A DNA stretch of 64,000 bases from an uncultured bacterium (GTDB lineage: Bacteria > Verrucomicrobiota > Kiritimatiellia > RFP12 > UBA1067). The stretch is from positions 1-64,000 of the forward strand of contig CACWIW010000008.1 of assembly GCA_902761035.1 (NCBI GenBank), given 5' to 3'. Below, piece after piece: positions 1 to 8,581 of the stretch (position 1 is its first letter; each line of letters begins with the position of its first letter). The position numbers and the translations under genes were made by a program. Below the pieces are notes generated by a model. The model did no database searches. It saw only the letters and a program-made list of their open reading frames with translations, and was not told the DNA's origin.

Positions 1-896
1 GAGTGGTCGCAGCCCTTGCCCCATTCGGCGTTGTGCTCGCGCGCGCAGTGGCGCATCGTGCTGTCGAACCAGTAGTCGCTGTAGGCGACGTAGGCCGAGA
101 GCGACACATGGTCCACGAACCTCCACGTGAACTCTCCCTTGATGCAGGTGTCCATGATGCCGCCGTGGTCGTACGTCCGCTCCTCGGGGCTGTACCCGCG
201 CACGCGCTGCGTGTTGCCGAAACCCTGGCCGATGGACGGACGGAACTCAAGCACGGGATCGTCGTCTTCGCCCTTGCCATCAATGAGTGCGAACGAATGG
301 CCGAGTTCGAGGTTCACGTAGGTGCCGTCGTCCGCCATCAGGTCGCGCTCGATTGCGAGCGTCGGCTCCACCCAGAAGATCCCGTCGGAGAGACCGAGCT
401 CAAGGTTGAGGTACTGCGTGTCGCCCATGTCGCTGTGGTAGCGCTCGATGTACTCGTACATGTAGTTGAAATCTACTGAGAGTTTGCCGAACTTCTCGCT
501 CAGTTCGAACTCATGCGCAATGCCCACGGAGGCGTCGAGCGTCGTCCAGCGGCCCGCGCGGTTACCGTAGCCGCCGCGCTTGCCGTTACCCTTCGTCACA
601 TCGAAGATCGATTCGACGCCGAAGTACACCCAGTCGAAGAACTTAATCTGCGCGCCAGGGACGACGATCGGATCCTTGCCGTCGATCATGCCGTACGTCA
701 TATAGCGGGAGTCAAACCCGATGTGGAACTCCGCCGAGACGAATTTGTCAAGCGGATCGTCGACCTTCTCCTCGACCTCAACGGGCTTGGCATCCTTTGC
801 TTTTGCCGTCGTGGGAACGGCCTTCTGATCGGCGGCAACAACGCCGAACGCGCAACCGGCAGCAATAACCGCCGCTGTCAGTGTCTTGGTGTTCAT
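1..896 (-). CDS. Outer-membrane beta-barrel-like protein, 3' end beyond window
   Basis: An open frame starts at the ATG at 894-896 and runs off the window edge, so at least 298 residues are present and the C-terminus is missing. The protein begins MNTKTLTAAVIAAGCAFGVV followed by a likely cleavage site after VAA, so it is exported. A short charged linker (KAKDAKPVEVEEKVDDP) follows. The rest is rich in alternating aromatic and polar residues, such as EFHIGFDSRYMTYGM and LSAYVAYSDYWF, as in outer-membrane barrels. An A-rich ribosome-binding site with AAAAAGG lies just upstream. No specific family was recognised; a porin-like or surface protein is the best guess. Confidence 0.6.
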   Translation of the reverse strand, partial: MNTKTLTAAVIAAGCAFGVVAADQKAVPTTAKAKDAKPVEVEEKVDDPLDKFVSAEFHIGFDSRYMTYGMIDGKDPIVVPGAQIKFFDWVYFGVESIFDVTKGNGKRGGYGNRAGRWTTLDASVGIAHEFELSEKFGKLSVDFNYMYEYIERYHSDMGDTQYLNLELGLSDGIFWVEPTLAIERDLMADDGTYVNLELGHSFALIDGKGEDDDPVLEFRPSIGQGFGNTQRVRGYSPEERTYDHGGIMDTCIKGEFTWRFVDHVSLSAYVAYSDYWFDSTMRHCAREHNAEWGKGCDH

Positions 897-960
897 TTTC
901 TTTTTCCTTTTTTGTCCCCGGCGTTCTGCGCGCCGGGGGATTTTGTTAGTGTATAAAATC

Positions 961-1266
961 TCACTTCGCATGGGAAGTGCCTTCTCCTCCGACGGCCGCG
1001 ACGGAGCGCGGCCCTCCCGCGCCAGGTCGCGACAAGCGCGGCCCTCCCGTGCCAGATCGCGACAAGCACGGCCCTCCCGTGCCAGATCGCGACAAGCGCG
1101 ACCCTCCCGCCGGTAGGGCGCGATCACCGAGCGCGCCGCCGCATGTGCAGTGACACCCGTCGCACTTCCCGCAGGAACAGGGCGCGCCCTTCCGAATGTT
1201 CCGCCAGACGGCCAGCCCGACAAGAACAAACAGGAATGCGACTATGATGATCGAAGGAACGTTCAT
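961..1266 (-). CDS. FeoB-associated Cys-rich membrane protein
   Basis: A 101-residue protein encoded just downstream of feoB. It has one N-terminal membrane helix (residues about 3-21, IIIVAFLFVLVGLAVW) followed by a cysteine cluster CSCGKCDGCHCTCG. This is the layout of the small FeoB-associated Cys-rich proteins found in Feo operons, which may handle iron near the transporter. The ATG at 1266 is preferred over the GTG two codons upstream. The C-terminal half is a tandem 10-residue repeat of the SRSGTGGP type produced by a 30-bp DNA repeat, and this part is probably not functional family sequence. Confidence 0.7.
   Translation of the reverse strand: MNVPSIIIVAFLFVLVGLAVWRNIRKGAPCSCGKCDGCHCTCGGALGDRALPAGGSRLSRSGTGGPCLSRSGTGGPRLSRPGAGGPRSVAAVGGEGTSHAK
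1008..1109. repeat. 30-bp tandem repeat, 3.4 copies
   Basis: Three full units (1008-1037, 1038-1067, 1068-1097) and a partial fourth share the core GCGGCCCTCCCGTGCCAGAT and end CGCGACAAGC. The units differ by only a few bases. They lie in frame inside the Cys-rich FeoB partner gene and add 10 residues per unit. Confidence 0.9.
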
Positions 1267-1274
1267 TTTCACTC

Positions 1275-1334
1275 GTCTCTCGTCTATCGTCTCACGTCAC
1301 TCATCACGTGTCTCTCGTCTATCGTCTCACGTCA
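1275..1334. repeat. 25-bp direct repeat overlapping the feoB stop
   Basis: Two identical 25-bp copies (1275-1299 and 1310-1334) begin GTCTCTCGTCTATCGTCTCA. The right copy supplies the last codons and TAG stop of feoB. The left copy fills most of the spacer before the next gene. Confidence 0.9.
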
Positions 1335-4273
1335 TTCGCCTTCCGCGCCGGACGGAAAACCATCCACAGGCACCAGAGGTCGAGGAGAAGCGCAACCACC
1401 GTCCACACGCCGAACCCGCCGCCCGACATGAGCACGCCGAGCTGGTAGACCGACAGGGCGAGCATGTAGCCGACGAGCAGCTGGAAGCCCACCGCGAACC
1501 AGCCCCAAGCCTTCGACCCCATCTCGCGGAACGTCACCGCGATTGCCACCATGCACGGCGGCACGAAGAGGTTGAACAGCATGAACGACATCGCCGCCAG
1601 TTTCGGGAAGTCGCTGAACGAGGCGAACAGCCACCTGACGTGCATGGCCGTCGCGTCGCCGGGCATGTTCGCAGACACAAGCCCCAACGTGGCCGTGGCC
1701 TGTTCCTTCGCGATTTCGGCCGAGACCGACGCCGCCGCACCCTGCCACGACCCAAATCCAAGCGGCGAGAAGAGCCACGCGATCCATCCGCCGACAGTCG
1801 CGAGGATCGACTTGTCGATCTCCTCGTCGCCGAGAAGCGACAGCGAGAAGTCGAAGTGCATGATGAACCAGAGGAACACGCACGCCGGGAAGATGATGAG
1901 CCCCGCCTTCAATATGTAGCCCCTCACGCGCGTCCACGTATTCCGCCAGATGCCCGTCACTGTCGGCATGTGGTAGGCCGGCAGCTCCATCACGAACGGC
2001 GCCGCCTCTCCGGCGAAGAAACGCGATTTCTTGAGCGCGATACCGCCCAGCACGATGATGGCGATGCCGATCACGTCCATCAGCGGCGCCACATACCACA
2101 TGTCGCGGAAGAAAAGCGCCGCGAACATGGCGATGATGGCCGTCTTAGCCCCGCACGGGATGAAGGTCGAGAGGATGATCGTCATGCGGCGGTCGCGCTC
2201 GCTTTCAATCGTCCGCGCCGCCATCACTGCGGGCACGCCGCAGCCCTTCCCCACGATCATCGGGATGAACGACTTGCCGCTCAGTCCGAACTTCCGGAAG
2301 ATGCGGTCCATGATGAACGCCACGCGGGCCATGTAGCCGCAGTCCTCGAGGAACGCAAGGAACAGGAACACGATGGCGATCACCGGCACGAAACCGAGAA
2401 CCGTCGCGACGCCGCCCCACGCGCCGTCCACGACGAGGCTCTTCACCGTCTCGCCCACGCCCATCCTGTCCATGGCGTCGCCCAGAAGCGAGGTGACCCC
2501 AGGCACGAACACGCCGTAGTCCGAAGGATCGACCTCCGGAACGCCCTTGGACGCCTTGTACATCGCGTAGTCGCACTTCCACGTCGCCGCGTGTCCACAG
2601 CACGCACAATCGCCCGGGGCTTTGCCGTTCGCCACAACGACCGCAGGGACGAGCGAGTCGTCCAACTCCTCAAACTCGGACTCCTCGAAGAGCGTTTTGG
2701 GAATGTACGTCTTGCCGTCCTTCTTGGCGGCGGCGCGGGCGGCGGCGGAATCCGTGCGCCACTTACTCTCAGCCTTGTCGTTGAATGCCGCAAGCGCCTT
2801 CTCGTATGAGCCCTTGCCATGCTTCGCGTCGTATGCTTCGATGTACGCTTCGCGCCACTTTGCGACCTTTGCGCAGTGTTCGCAGGACTCCTTGGCTTCG
2901 CCCTCGTCGTTCTTGCAGTCGTCGCAGAGATGGTCCTTGTCGGTCTCGCGCCCGAGCGAACACTCCCCGGAGGCATGTTCGCACTTCTCGACCTTGACGA
3001 GGCCGTCCTTTCCGACGGAGACGACGCCCTCAACCGGCTCGCCGGTCTCCTCGTCGTCATCGAGCTTCACCTCGGCGGTGACGGTCGCCGCAAGTTTCTC
3101 GTCGATCTTGGCGTCGCCCAGCTCCTTCATCTCCTCGAAGCCGTCCTTGCCCTTGTTGGCCTCGTTGTACGCCTCGACGTATGCCGCCTCCCACGCCTCA
3201 ACGTTCTTTCCGTGCGGGGCGTAGAACTCCTGCGCGGCTTCGTAGTCCATGTCCTTGTAGGTCCCGTCCTTTCGACACTCGTGCGAAGTAAACGGAAGAT
3301 GCCAGCCGTCCTCGCCCAGGAACTGGTCGTTCGCCCAGTCGGTGAGGAGCGTGCCCGGACCGTTGTCGGACACGGCAAGCCACCACATGGCGCTGAGGGA
3401 GAGGATGAAGATCGGAAGCGCCAGAATGCGGTGCGTCACGATCTTGTCGATCTTGTCCGAAAGAGAAGTCGACGCTCTGCGCGGAGAACGCTTGAGGACG
3501 GTGCCGACGATGCCCTGGATGTAGGTGTAGCGTTGCGTGGTGATAATGGACTCCGCGTCGTCGTCCATCTCTTTCTCGCAGTCCTTGATGTGTTCTTCGA
3601 CATGCGCAAGGATGTCCGCCGGCACGCCCAGCGTCTCAATCGCCTTCGCGTCCCGCTCGAACACCTTGATCGCCGCCCAGCGGCTCGTGGCTTTCTCGAC
3701 CTTGCCGTGCAGCGACTCCTCGATGTGCGCGAGCGCGTGCTCCACCGAACCTGTGAACACATGCGGTCTCTCGCCCTTCGCGCCCTTCTTCGCCTCGGTA
3801 ACGGCAAGTTCCGCCGCCGCCTTGGTGCCCTCGCCCTTCAGGGCCGATATTTCCACCACTGGACATCCAAGCGTCTTTGAGAGCTTCGCCGCGTCGATCT
3901 TGTCGCCGTTCTTCTTCACGACGTCCATCATGTTCACCGCCACGACCATCGGCAGCCCCAGCTCCAGCAACTGCGTGGTGAGGTAGAGGTTACGTTCCAG
4001 ATTGGATCCGTCCACGATGTTAAGGATCACGTCAGGCGACTCGGTAACGAGGTAGTTCCGCGCCACGACCTCCTCGAGTGAATAGGGTGAGAGCGAATAG
4101 ATGCCGGGAAGGTCCTGGATCACCACGTCGCGCGATCCCCTCAGCCTGCCGTCCTTCTTCTCCACCGTCACGCCGGGCCAGTTGCCGACGTACTGGTCGG
4201 AACCGGTAAGGTCATTGAAGAGCGTCGTCTTGCCGCAGTTCGGGTTTCCCGCGAGCGCTATCTTGACTGCCAT
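1319..4273 (-). CDS. feoB: Ferrous iron transporter FeoB with a large Cys-rich extracytoplasmic insertion
   Basis: A GTP-gated inner-membrane Fe(II) importer of 984 residues, whereas FeoB proteins are usually about 700-800. The N-terminal G domain has the P-loop GNPNCGKTT (residues 9-17), the G3 motif DLPG and NMMD as G4. The membrane part carries the FeoB signatures FLEDCGYMARVAFIMD and GKGCGVPAV. Between the first membrane helix (about 282-301) and the next conserved segment lies an insertion of about 265 residues (roughly 318-585). It is acidic, lysine-rich and contains clustered cysteines (CEHASGEC, CDDC, CEHCAK, CACCGHAATWKC). Its position predicts an extracytoplasmic location. It is transcribed after two feoA genes and before a small Cys-rich membrane protein. 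A GCCTCGT/ACGAGGC hairpin lies in the 93-bp gap to feoA. Confidence 0.93.
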   Translation of the reverse strand: MAVKIALAGNPNCGKTTLFNDLTGSDQYVGNWPGVTVEKKDGRLRGSRDVVIQDLPGIYSLSPYSLEEVVARNYLVTESPDVILNIVDGSNLERNLYLTTQLLELGLPMVVAVNMMDVVKKNGDKIDAAKLSKTLGCPVVEISALKGEGTKAAAELAVTEAKKGAKGERPHVFTGSVEHALAHIEESLHGKVEKATSRWAAIKVFERDAKAIETLGVPADILAHVEEHIKDCEKEMDDDAESIITTQRYTYIQGIVGTVLKRSPRRASTSLSDKIDKIVTHRILALPIFILSLSAMWWLAVSDNGPGTLLTDWANDQFLGEDGWHLPFTSHECRKDGTYKDMDYEAAQEFYAPHGKNVEAWEAAYVEAYNEANKGKDGFEEMKELGDAKIDEKLAATVTAEVKLDDDEETGEPVEGVVSVGKDGLVKVEKCEHASGECSLGRETDKDHLCDDCKNDEGEAKESCEHCAKVAKWREAYIEAYDAKHGKGSYEKALAAFNDKAESKWRTDSAAARAAAKKDGKTYIPKTLFEESEFEELDDSLVPAVVVANGKAPGDCACCGHAATWKCDYAMYKASKGVPEVDPSDYGVFVPGVTSLLGDAMDRMGVGETVKSLVVDGAWGGVATVLGFVPVIAIVFLFLAFLEDCGYMARVAFIMDRIFRKFGLSGKSFIPMIVGKGCGVPAVMAARTIESERDRRMTIILSTFIPCGAKTAIIAMFAALFFRDMWYVAPLMDVIGIAIIVLGGIALKKSRFFAGEAAPFVMELPAYHMPTVTGIWRNTWTRVRGYILKAGLIIFPACVFLWFIMHFDFSLSLLGDEEIDKSILATVGGWIAWLFSPLGFGSWQGAAASVSAEIAKEQATATLGLVSANMPGDATAMHVRWLFASFSDFPKLAAMSFMLFNLFVPPCMVAIAVTFREMGSKAWGWFAVGFQLLVGYMLALSVYQLGVLMSGGGFGVWTVVALLLDLWCLWMVFRPARKANDVRR

Positions 4274-4366
4274 ATCCTTTTCTCCTTTTCCTGTGTGCGG
4301 ACGCCGCGCCTCGTGTTAGACATGTTGAAACTAATTAGACGAGGCAAACTGAATCCGCAAAAAAAA

Positions 4367-4585
4367 TCACGCGACCTCGATGGCTGCGGCCTCGTCCTTG
4401 CGGATCGACAGCTCGTAGCCCCGCACGGTCAGTTCGATGGGGTCGCCCAGCGGGGCGATCTTGCGGACGGTCACCTCGGTTCCCTTGGTGAGGCCCATGT
4501 CCATGATCCGGCGCTTCGCGGCGCCGTCCCCGCGCAGACGGGCGATCTTCGCCGTCTGTCCGGGCTTGATTTCATCCAGAGTCAT
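4367..4585 (-). CDS. feoA: FeoA, SH3-like iron transport protein
   Basis: A 72-residue cytoplasmic SH3-like protein of the FeoA family, predicted to bind the FeoB G domain or membrane part and support Fe(II) uptake. The family pattern LxxLxxGxxAKI followed by RRIMDMGLTKGTEV is clear, as is the C-terminal ELSIRKDEAAAI segment. It is the second of two adjacent feoA genes and sits immediately before feoB. The start ATG is the only one that keeps the whole fold. Confidence 0.92.
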   Translation of the reverse strand: MTLDEIKPGQTAKIARLRGDGAAKRRIMDMGLTKGTEVTVRKIAPLGDPIELTVRGYELSIRKDEAAAIEVA

Positions 4586-4604
4586 TTCTTATAAACCTTT
4601 CTCG

Positions 4605-4814
4605 TTAAACAAGTATCCGCATGGCAAGGTCTTGATCCACCGCCACGCGCGAGTCGCACACGCCAAGTATGTAGTTCCCGGCGGAGTGCGCGATAACCGT
4701 CACCTCGGCCCCCTCGACGAAACCCATCGTCGCGAGGCGTTTCCTGGCGACGTCGTTGCCCTTCACCATCTTTACGCGGTGCCGGCTTCCGATTGACATC
4801 ATTGCGATAGGCAT
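4605..4814 (-). CDS. feoA: FeoA paralogue, first gene of the iron operon
   Basis: A 69-residue FeoA family protein with RKRLATMGFVEGAEV and a C-terminal DSRVAVDQDLAMRI strand pattern. It is 19 bp upstream of the second feoA. Paired FeoA proteins occur in anaerobes and may form a hetero-oligomer with FeoB. The start at 4814 has a GGAG-type site about 12 bases upstream, although the in-frame ATG at 4799 is also possible. A 24-bp palindrome overlaps the predicted promoter (see 4853-4876). Confidence 0.88.
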   Translation of the reverse strand: MPIAMMSIGSRHRVKMVKGNDVARKRLATMGFVEGAEVTVIAHSAGNYILGVCDSRVAVDQDLAMRILV

Positions 4815-4852
4815 TTTATTTTCTTCTCCTACGCCCCTTCTTAGGGCGTCGC

Positions 4853-4876
4853 AAGTTAGTTTACCATAACTAACTT
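4853..4876 (-). promoter_or_regulatory. Candidate metal-dependent repressor operator over the feo promoter
   Basis: A perfect inverted repeat AAGTTAGTT - 6 bases - AACTAACTT. On the minus strand the centre contains TGGTAAACT, which fits the extended -10 pattern of this genome, so the palindrome covers the feoA promoter. Its position and TTAG half-sites recall operators of DtxR/IdeR/MntR family iron or manganese regulators. The regulator itself is not in the window. Confidence 0.6.
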
Positions 4877-4917
4877 ACGGGCGCAAGCGGATTTTTAGAA
4901 AAACTTTGGAAGGCCAG

Positions 4918-5871
4918 TCAGTCCGCCACGCGGTTCATCCACACGCCCATCGCGACGATCATGGCGATGCCAAGCCAGCTGAAGGCGTCCGGGACCTGTC
5001 CGAACACGAGAAAGCCGAGTACGGCGGCGAAGGCGACGTTCGCGTAGTCGTACACGGCGAGTTCGCGGGGACGCGCCAGACGGTACGCCGCGGTGATCCC
5101 GAACTGCCCTACCGTTGCCGAGATGCCCGCGCCAAGCAGTATCGCGACCTGCGCGGGCGTCATGGGCTGGTAGCCGAAAATCATGAACGGAAGCGAGGCG
5201 ATCGTTGAGAATGCGCTGAAGAAGAGGACGATGAAACTCGGCTCCACGCCGAGCCGTCCGAGATGCCGGATGCAGGCGTACGCTCCGCCCGCCGCCACGC
5301 CGCCAACGAGTCCCGCAAGAGCGGGCCATGTGGAGCCGGACGCGAATGCGAATCCGGGCTTCACGACGAACATCGCGCCGATGAAAGCGCCCGCTATCGC
5401 CAGCCCCTGGCGCATACGCACACGTTCGCCGAGGAACAGCCACGCGCAGGCTACGGCGGAAAATGGCGAGAGCTTGTTTAACATGCAGGCGTCCCCCAGC
5501 GGAATGTGGCTTAGGGCGTAGAAGTTGCCGAAGATGCCGACAGTCCCAAGAATGGAGCGCCACACGAGCGGCCCCCACCCCCCTTTACACTTTACACTTT
5601 CCACTTTACACTTTCGACAGAACACAGCCCCCGCCACGAATACGGCAACGAGGTTCCGGAAGAAGCTCTTCTGGAAAGGCGACACCGCCCCGCCGAAATC
5701 ATCGGCGAGGCGGACGAACATCCCCATGGTCGCGAAGGCAAGCGCCGACGCAAGCAGGCAGAGGATACCTTTGGTTTTATCGGTCGTAGGGCCCTTACTT
5801 GGCGGCAGCGGCCGCGGCGATGATTCCCGCGAAGCTGTCCGCCTTGAGCGCGGCGCCTCCGATGAGGCCAC
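4918..5871 (-). CDS. EamA/DMT-family membrane permease
   Basis: A drug/metabolite-transporter type protein of 317 residues with about ten predicted helices in two EamA repeats. Typical segments are ALAFATMGMFVRLADD at the start, and FYALSHIPLGDACMLNKLSP and VKPGFAF in the first repeat. Substrate is unknown. The ATG at 5871 gives a 77-bp overlap with tpiA and a hydrophilic 30-residue leader, so the true start may be further in and non-ATG. A short stretch CRKCKVESVKCK is encoded by an ACACTTT-type simple repeat at about 5580-5620 and looks like an in-frame repeat insertion. Confidence 0.78.
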   Translation of the reverse strand: MASSEAPRSRRTASRESSPRPLPPSKGPTTDKTKGILCLLASALAFATMGMFVRLADDFGGAVSPFQKSFFRNLVAVFVAGAVFCRKCKVESVKCKGGWGPLVWRSILGTVGIFGNFYALSHIPLGDACMLNKLSPFSAVACAWLFLGERVRMRQGLAIAGAFIGAMFVVKPGFAFASGSTWPALAGLVGGVAAGGAYACIRHLGRLGVEPSFIVLFFSAFSTIASLPFMIFGYQPMTPAQVAILLGAGISATVGQFGITAAYRLARPRELAVYDYANVAFAAVLGFLVFGQVPDAFSWLGIAMIVAMGVWMNRVAD

Positions 5872-6559
5872 CGTCGATGTCCTTCTGCGCGAGCAGCTCG
5901 GCCGCGTTGCCGGGCTTCATCGAGCCACCGTACTGGATGCGCACCGCCTCGGCCGCGTCCACGCCCACGAGTTCGCCGAGCGTCTTGCGGATGAGGGCGT
6001 GTACTTCCTGCGCCTGCGCCGGCGTGGCCGTGCGTCCGGTGCCGATCGCCCACACTGGCTCGTACGCGATCACGAGGTTCGCTGCGTCGGCGGCGGAAAG
6101 GCCCTTGAGGCCCTCCTTCATCTGGCGCACGATCACTTCCTCGACCTTGCCCGCGTCGCGCTCGGCGAGCGTCTCGCCCACGCACACGATTGCCGTGAGA
6201 CCGGCCTTGATGACGGCGGTCGCGCGCTTGTTGACCGTCTCGTCCGTCTCCGCGAAGTACTGGCGGCGCTCGGAGTGGCCGATGATCACGTACTTCACGC
6301 CCGCGTCAACGAGCATGCCCGTGGAGATTTCGCCCGTATAGGCGCCCGACGCTTCCCAGTGGGCGTTCTCGGCGCCCGGCTGGACCGCCGTGCCCGCGCA
6401 CGCCGCGACGGCGGCGGGGATGTCGATGGCCGGCGTGCAGCACACGATATCCACGTTCGTGAAGTCCTTCGTCGCCTCGGCGATGCCCTTGACGAGGGCG
6501 GCCGTCTCGGACGGCTTGACGTTCATCTTCCAGTTGCCCGCAATGATTTTCTTGCGCAT
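5795..6559 (-). CDS. tpiA: Triosephosphate isomerase
   Basis: Interconverts dihydroxyacetone phosphate and glyceraldehyde 3-phosphate in glycolysis. The 254-residue protein begins MRKKIIAGNWKMN with the conserved NWKMN, has the catalytic His in IIGHSERR, the catalytic Glu in AYEPVWAIGTG, and the phosphate-binding loops YGGSMKP and GGLIGGAAL. The start at 6559 gives the standard family length; an upstream in-frame extension is rejected. A putative promoter TGGTAAACT lies at 6609-6617. It may supply dihydroxyacetone phosphate flow shared with the DhaKL system nearby. Confidence 0.97.
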   Translation of the reverse strand: MRKKIIAGNWKMNVKPSETAALVKGIAEATKDFTNVDIVCCTPAIDIPAAVAACAGTAVQPGAENAHWEASGAYTGEISTGMLVDAGVKYVIIGHSERRQYFAETDETVNKRATAVIKAGLTAIVCVGETLAERDAGKVEEVIVRQMKEGLKGLSAADAANLVIAYEPVWAIGTGRTATPAQAQEVHALIRKTLGELVGVDAAEAVRIQYGGSMKPGNAAELLAQKDIDGGLIGGAALKADSFAGIIAAAAAAK

Positions 6560-6643
6560 GTCTTTTTTGTCCTTTCGATTGAAGACCTTTTCGTGAAAAA
6601 CGGCGAATAGTTTACCATTTTCCCGCCCCGACCGCAACGGTTA

Positions 6644-6652
6644 TGATATAAT
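6644..6652 (+). promoter_or_regulatory. Extended -10 promoter of rsmE
   Basis: TGATATAAT ends only six bases before the rsmE start codon, so a transcript from this promoter would have almost no leader. Confidence 0.55.
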
Positions 6653-6658
6653 CTCTCC

Positions 6659-7399
6659 ATGCACAGGCTTCTTATACCAGAAAACTACTTGTCCGGCGAG
6701 GCCATCGAGCTTCCGCCAGACGCCGCGCGCCACCTGAAGGTGGTGCGTCCGCACGCAGGCGAGGAGATTGAGTTGTTCGACGGGCACGGACACACCCGCC
6801 GCTGCAGGTGGGACGGCCGCCGCCTCGTCGCCGCCGGATCCGTTGCCGCGTTTCCCGCCCCAAATTCCGCGCTCGTCCTGTTCGCGTGCGTCACGAAGGG
6901 AAGCCGCTGGGACTGGACGATTGAAAAGGCCGTGGAACTTGGCGCCACGCGCATCGTGCCCGTAATATCAGACCGCTGCATCGTGCGTCTTTCCCCTTCG
7001 GAACGCCCCGCCAAGGCCGACCGTTGGCGGCGAATCGCCGCAGACGCAGCGCGACAGAGCGACGCAGTGTGGTTGCCAGAAGTACACGCGGCCGTTGACT
7101 TCAAGGATGCCTTGTCCCTCGTCAAGGATTGCGGACGCGTCTTCGCCGGAGCGTTGTGCAATCCGCCACCGCCTCCGATCTGGAACGAAGTCGCTGCCGC
7201 TGTGTCCAGCGATGCCCCCCTCCCCTCGCTCGGCATATTCGTTGGACCCGAAGGCGACTTCACGCCCGAAGAACTTCACGCGCTTCTGGAAGTGGCCACG
7301 CCCGTCTCGTTCGGTCCCACGATCCTACGCGCCGAGACGGCGGCCATATTTGGACTATCCGTCCTTGCGGCGGCAAGAGGACGCGCCCTCACGCAGTAG
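6659..7399 (+). CDS. rsmE: 16S rRNA m3U1498 methyltransferase RsmE
   Basis: A 246-residue SPOUT-fold methyltransferase that methylates N3 of U1498 in 16S rRNA. The N-terminal PUA-like part contains HLKVVRPHAGEEIELFDG. The catalytic domain shows KGSRWDWTIEKAVELGATRIVPV and the knotted SAM-binding signature FVGPEGDFTPEE followed by LRAETAAI. Length and motifs match the family. It is a single plus-strand gene between minus-strand operons and overlaps the convergent glycosyltransferase gene by 11 bp. Confidence 0.95.
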   Translation: MHRLLIPENYLSGEAIELPPDAARHLKVVRPHAGEEIELFDGHGHTRRCRWDGRRLVAAGSVAAFPAPNSALVLFACVTKGSRWDWTIEKAVELGATRIVPVISDRCIVRLSPSERPAKADRWRRIAADAARQSDAVWLPEVHAAVDFKDALSLVKDCGRVFAGALCNPPPPPIWNEVAAAVSSDAPLPSLGIFVGPEGDFTPEELHALLEVATPVSFGPTILRAETAAIFGLSVLAAARGRALTQ

Positions 7400-8555
7400 G
7401 TACGACGCTGGCTGCCCAGTCCACGTATGCGGAATAGACGGCGTCCGCGTCGAAGACGCGCGCAAGCGAGAGCGCACCTGCGCGAAGCGCGGTGGCGTCC
7501 CGAGCACGAAGGTCCGCCACGGCTGCACAGAGTGCCTGTATGTCGCCAGCGGCGCACGTCACGCCTGCGCCGTGTTCGGCAAGGAGGCGTTCCGTCTCGC
7601 CGTGCAGCGTGTTGACCACCGGCACTCCCGCCGCTACGTAGTCGGCGAGCTTGTAAGGCACGCCCACGCACGAATCGTCGAACATCGGCACGAGTCCCGC
7701 ATCTGCCTGCGCGAGGAGCGAATGCAGCTCCCCTTCGCCGAGGTAGCCATGGAAACGGATGCGCGTACAGCCCGACGCCCGCGCGCGCAACGCAGCCTCC
7801 TTCGGACCCGCCCCCGCGAGGTCGAGTTCGACATCGGGCATTTCCCGCACGGCGTCGATCGCCGTCTCAAGATCGTAGCTCGCCCCCATCGTCCCCACAT
7901 ATACGAGACGGAACGGTTCTGTGAAAACAGGTCTTACCTGTTTTCCCCAAAAGGATGGTGGCAGTTCGATGCCGTGGTAGGCCAGGTACATCGGCGACTG
8001 CGCACCATACGACTTCGCAAGATCGAGGTAACGCGCCGCGACGGCGCTCACTCCCTGCGCGGAACGGTAGATGCGACGCGCCCGCGCCCGCAAGGGCGCC
8101 AGCGTCCAGCGCGGCACCACGCGCTCGAAGTTCTCTGGCCAGGCGTCCATAACATCCACTACGAACGCGATCCCGCGCGCACGGCAGAACGCGGCAAGCG
8201 CGGAGGCGGAGGCGAGAGGCGGCATGGAGGCGACCACAAGATCGGGGCGCTGCGGCTCAAGCTCGGCAAGCGTACGGAGGTTGCGCGCAAACGCGCGGTG
8301 AGAGAGGATACGCCGCAGGCACACGTTGCGCGGATACGGCGGCGTGGGCACGAGCACGAGACGGAAACCGTCCCCTTCCCAGCGCGCACCGGACGCAAGC
8401 GCGCGCGGTGCCTTCTTGGCATGTGAAAAATCACTCGACCACAGCGTCACGTTGTGGCCCGCCCGCGCGAAAGCGCGCGCCATCAGCCAGTAACGCTGTG
8501 GGCGCGCGCCCTCAGGCGGCAGATTGTCAAATGGGTTGGCAATCCAGACGTTCAT
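7389..8555 (-). CDS. GT4-like glycosyltransferase
   Basis: A 388-residue GT-B fold protein that probably transfers an activated sugar onto a surface polysaccharide or lipid. It starts MNVWIANPFDNLPPEG and has an N-terminal acceptor domain (RYWLMARAFARAGHNVTLWSS, DVMDAWPENFERVV). The C-terminal donor domain contains RLVYVGTMGASYDLETAIDAV and the E-x7-E-like region near VPYKLADYVAAGVPVVNT. The ATG at 8555 is chosen over an upstream one because the Rossmann strand begins there. Donor and acceptor are not predictable. Confidence 0.85.
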   Translation of the reverse strand: MNVWIANPFDNLPPEGARPQRYWLMARAFARAGHNVTLWSSDFSHAKKAPRALASGARWEGDGFRLVLVPTPPYPRNVCLRRILSHRAFARNLRTLAELEPQRPDLVVASMPPLASASALAAFCRARGIAFVVDVMDAWPENFERVVPRWTLAPLRARARRIYRSAQGVSAVAARYLDLAKSYGAQSPMYLAYHGIELPPSFWGKQVRPVFTEPFRLVYVGTMGASYDLETAIDAVREMPDVELDLAGAGPKEAALRARASGCTRIRFHGYLGEGELHSLLAQADAGLVPMFDDSCVGVPYKLADYVAAGVPVVNTLHGETERLLAEHGAGVTCAAGDIQALCAAVADLRARDATALRAGALSLARVFDADAVYSAYVDWAASVVPTA

Positions 8556-8581
8556 GCACGGCCCTCGCAAGGCCGGGGCGG

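Noticed and set aside
1196-3880. Long plus-strand open frames of 537 and 353 codons
   Set aside because: They are antisense to feoB, have Arg/His-rich composition typical of GC-rich shadows, and show no family motif.
4308-4345. GCCTCGT/ACGAGGC stem between feoA and feoB as a riboswitch
   Set aside because: A 7-bp stem with a 24-base AT-rich loop is too weak to call a riboswitch; it is noted under feoB only.
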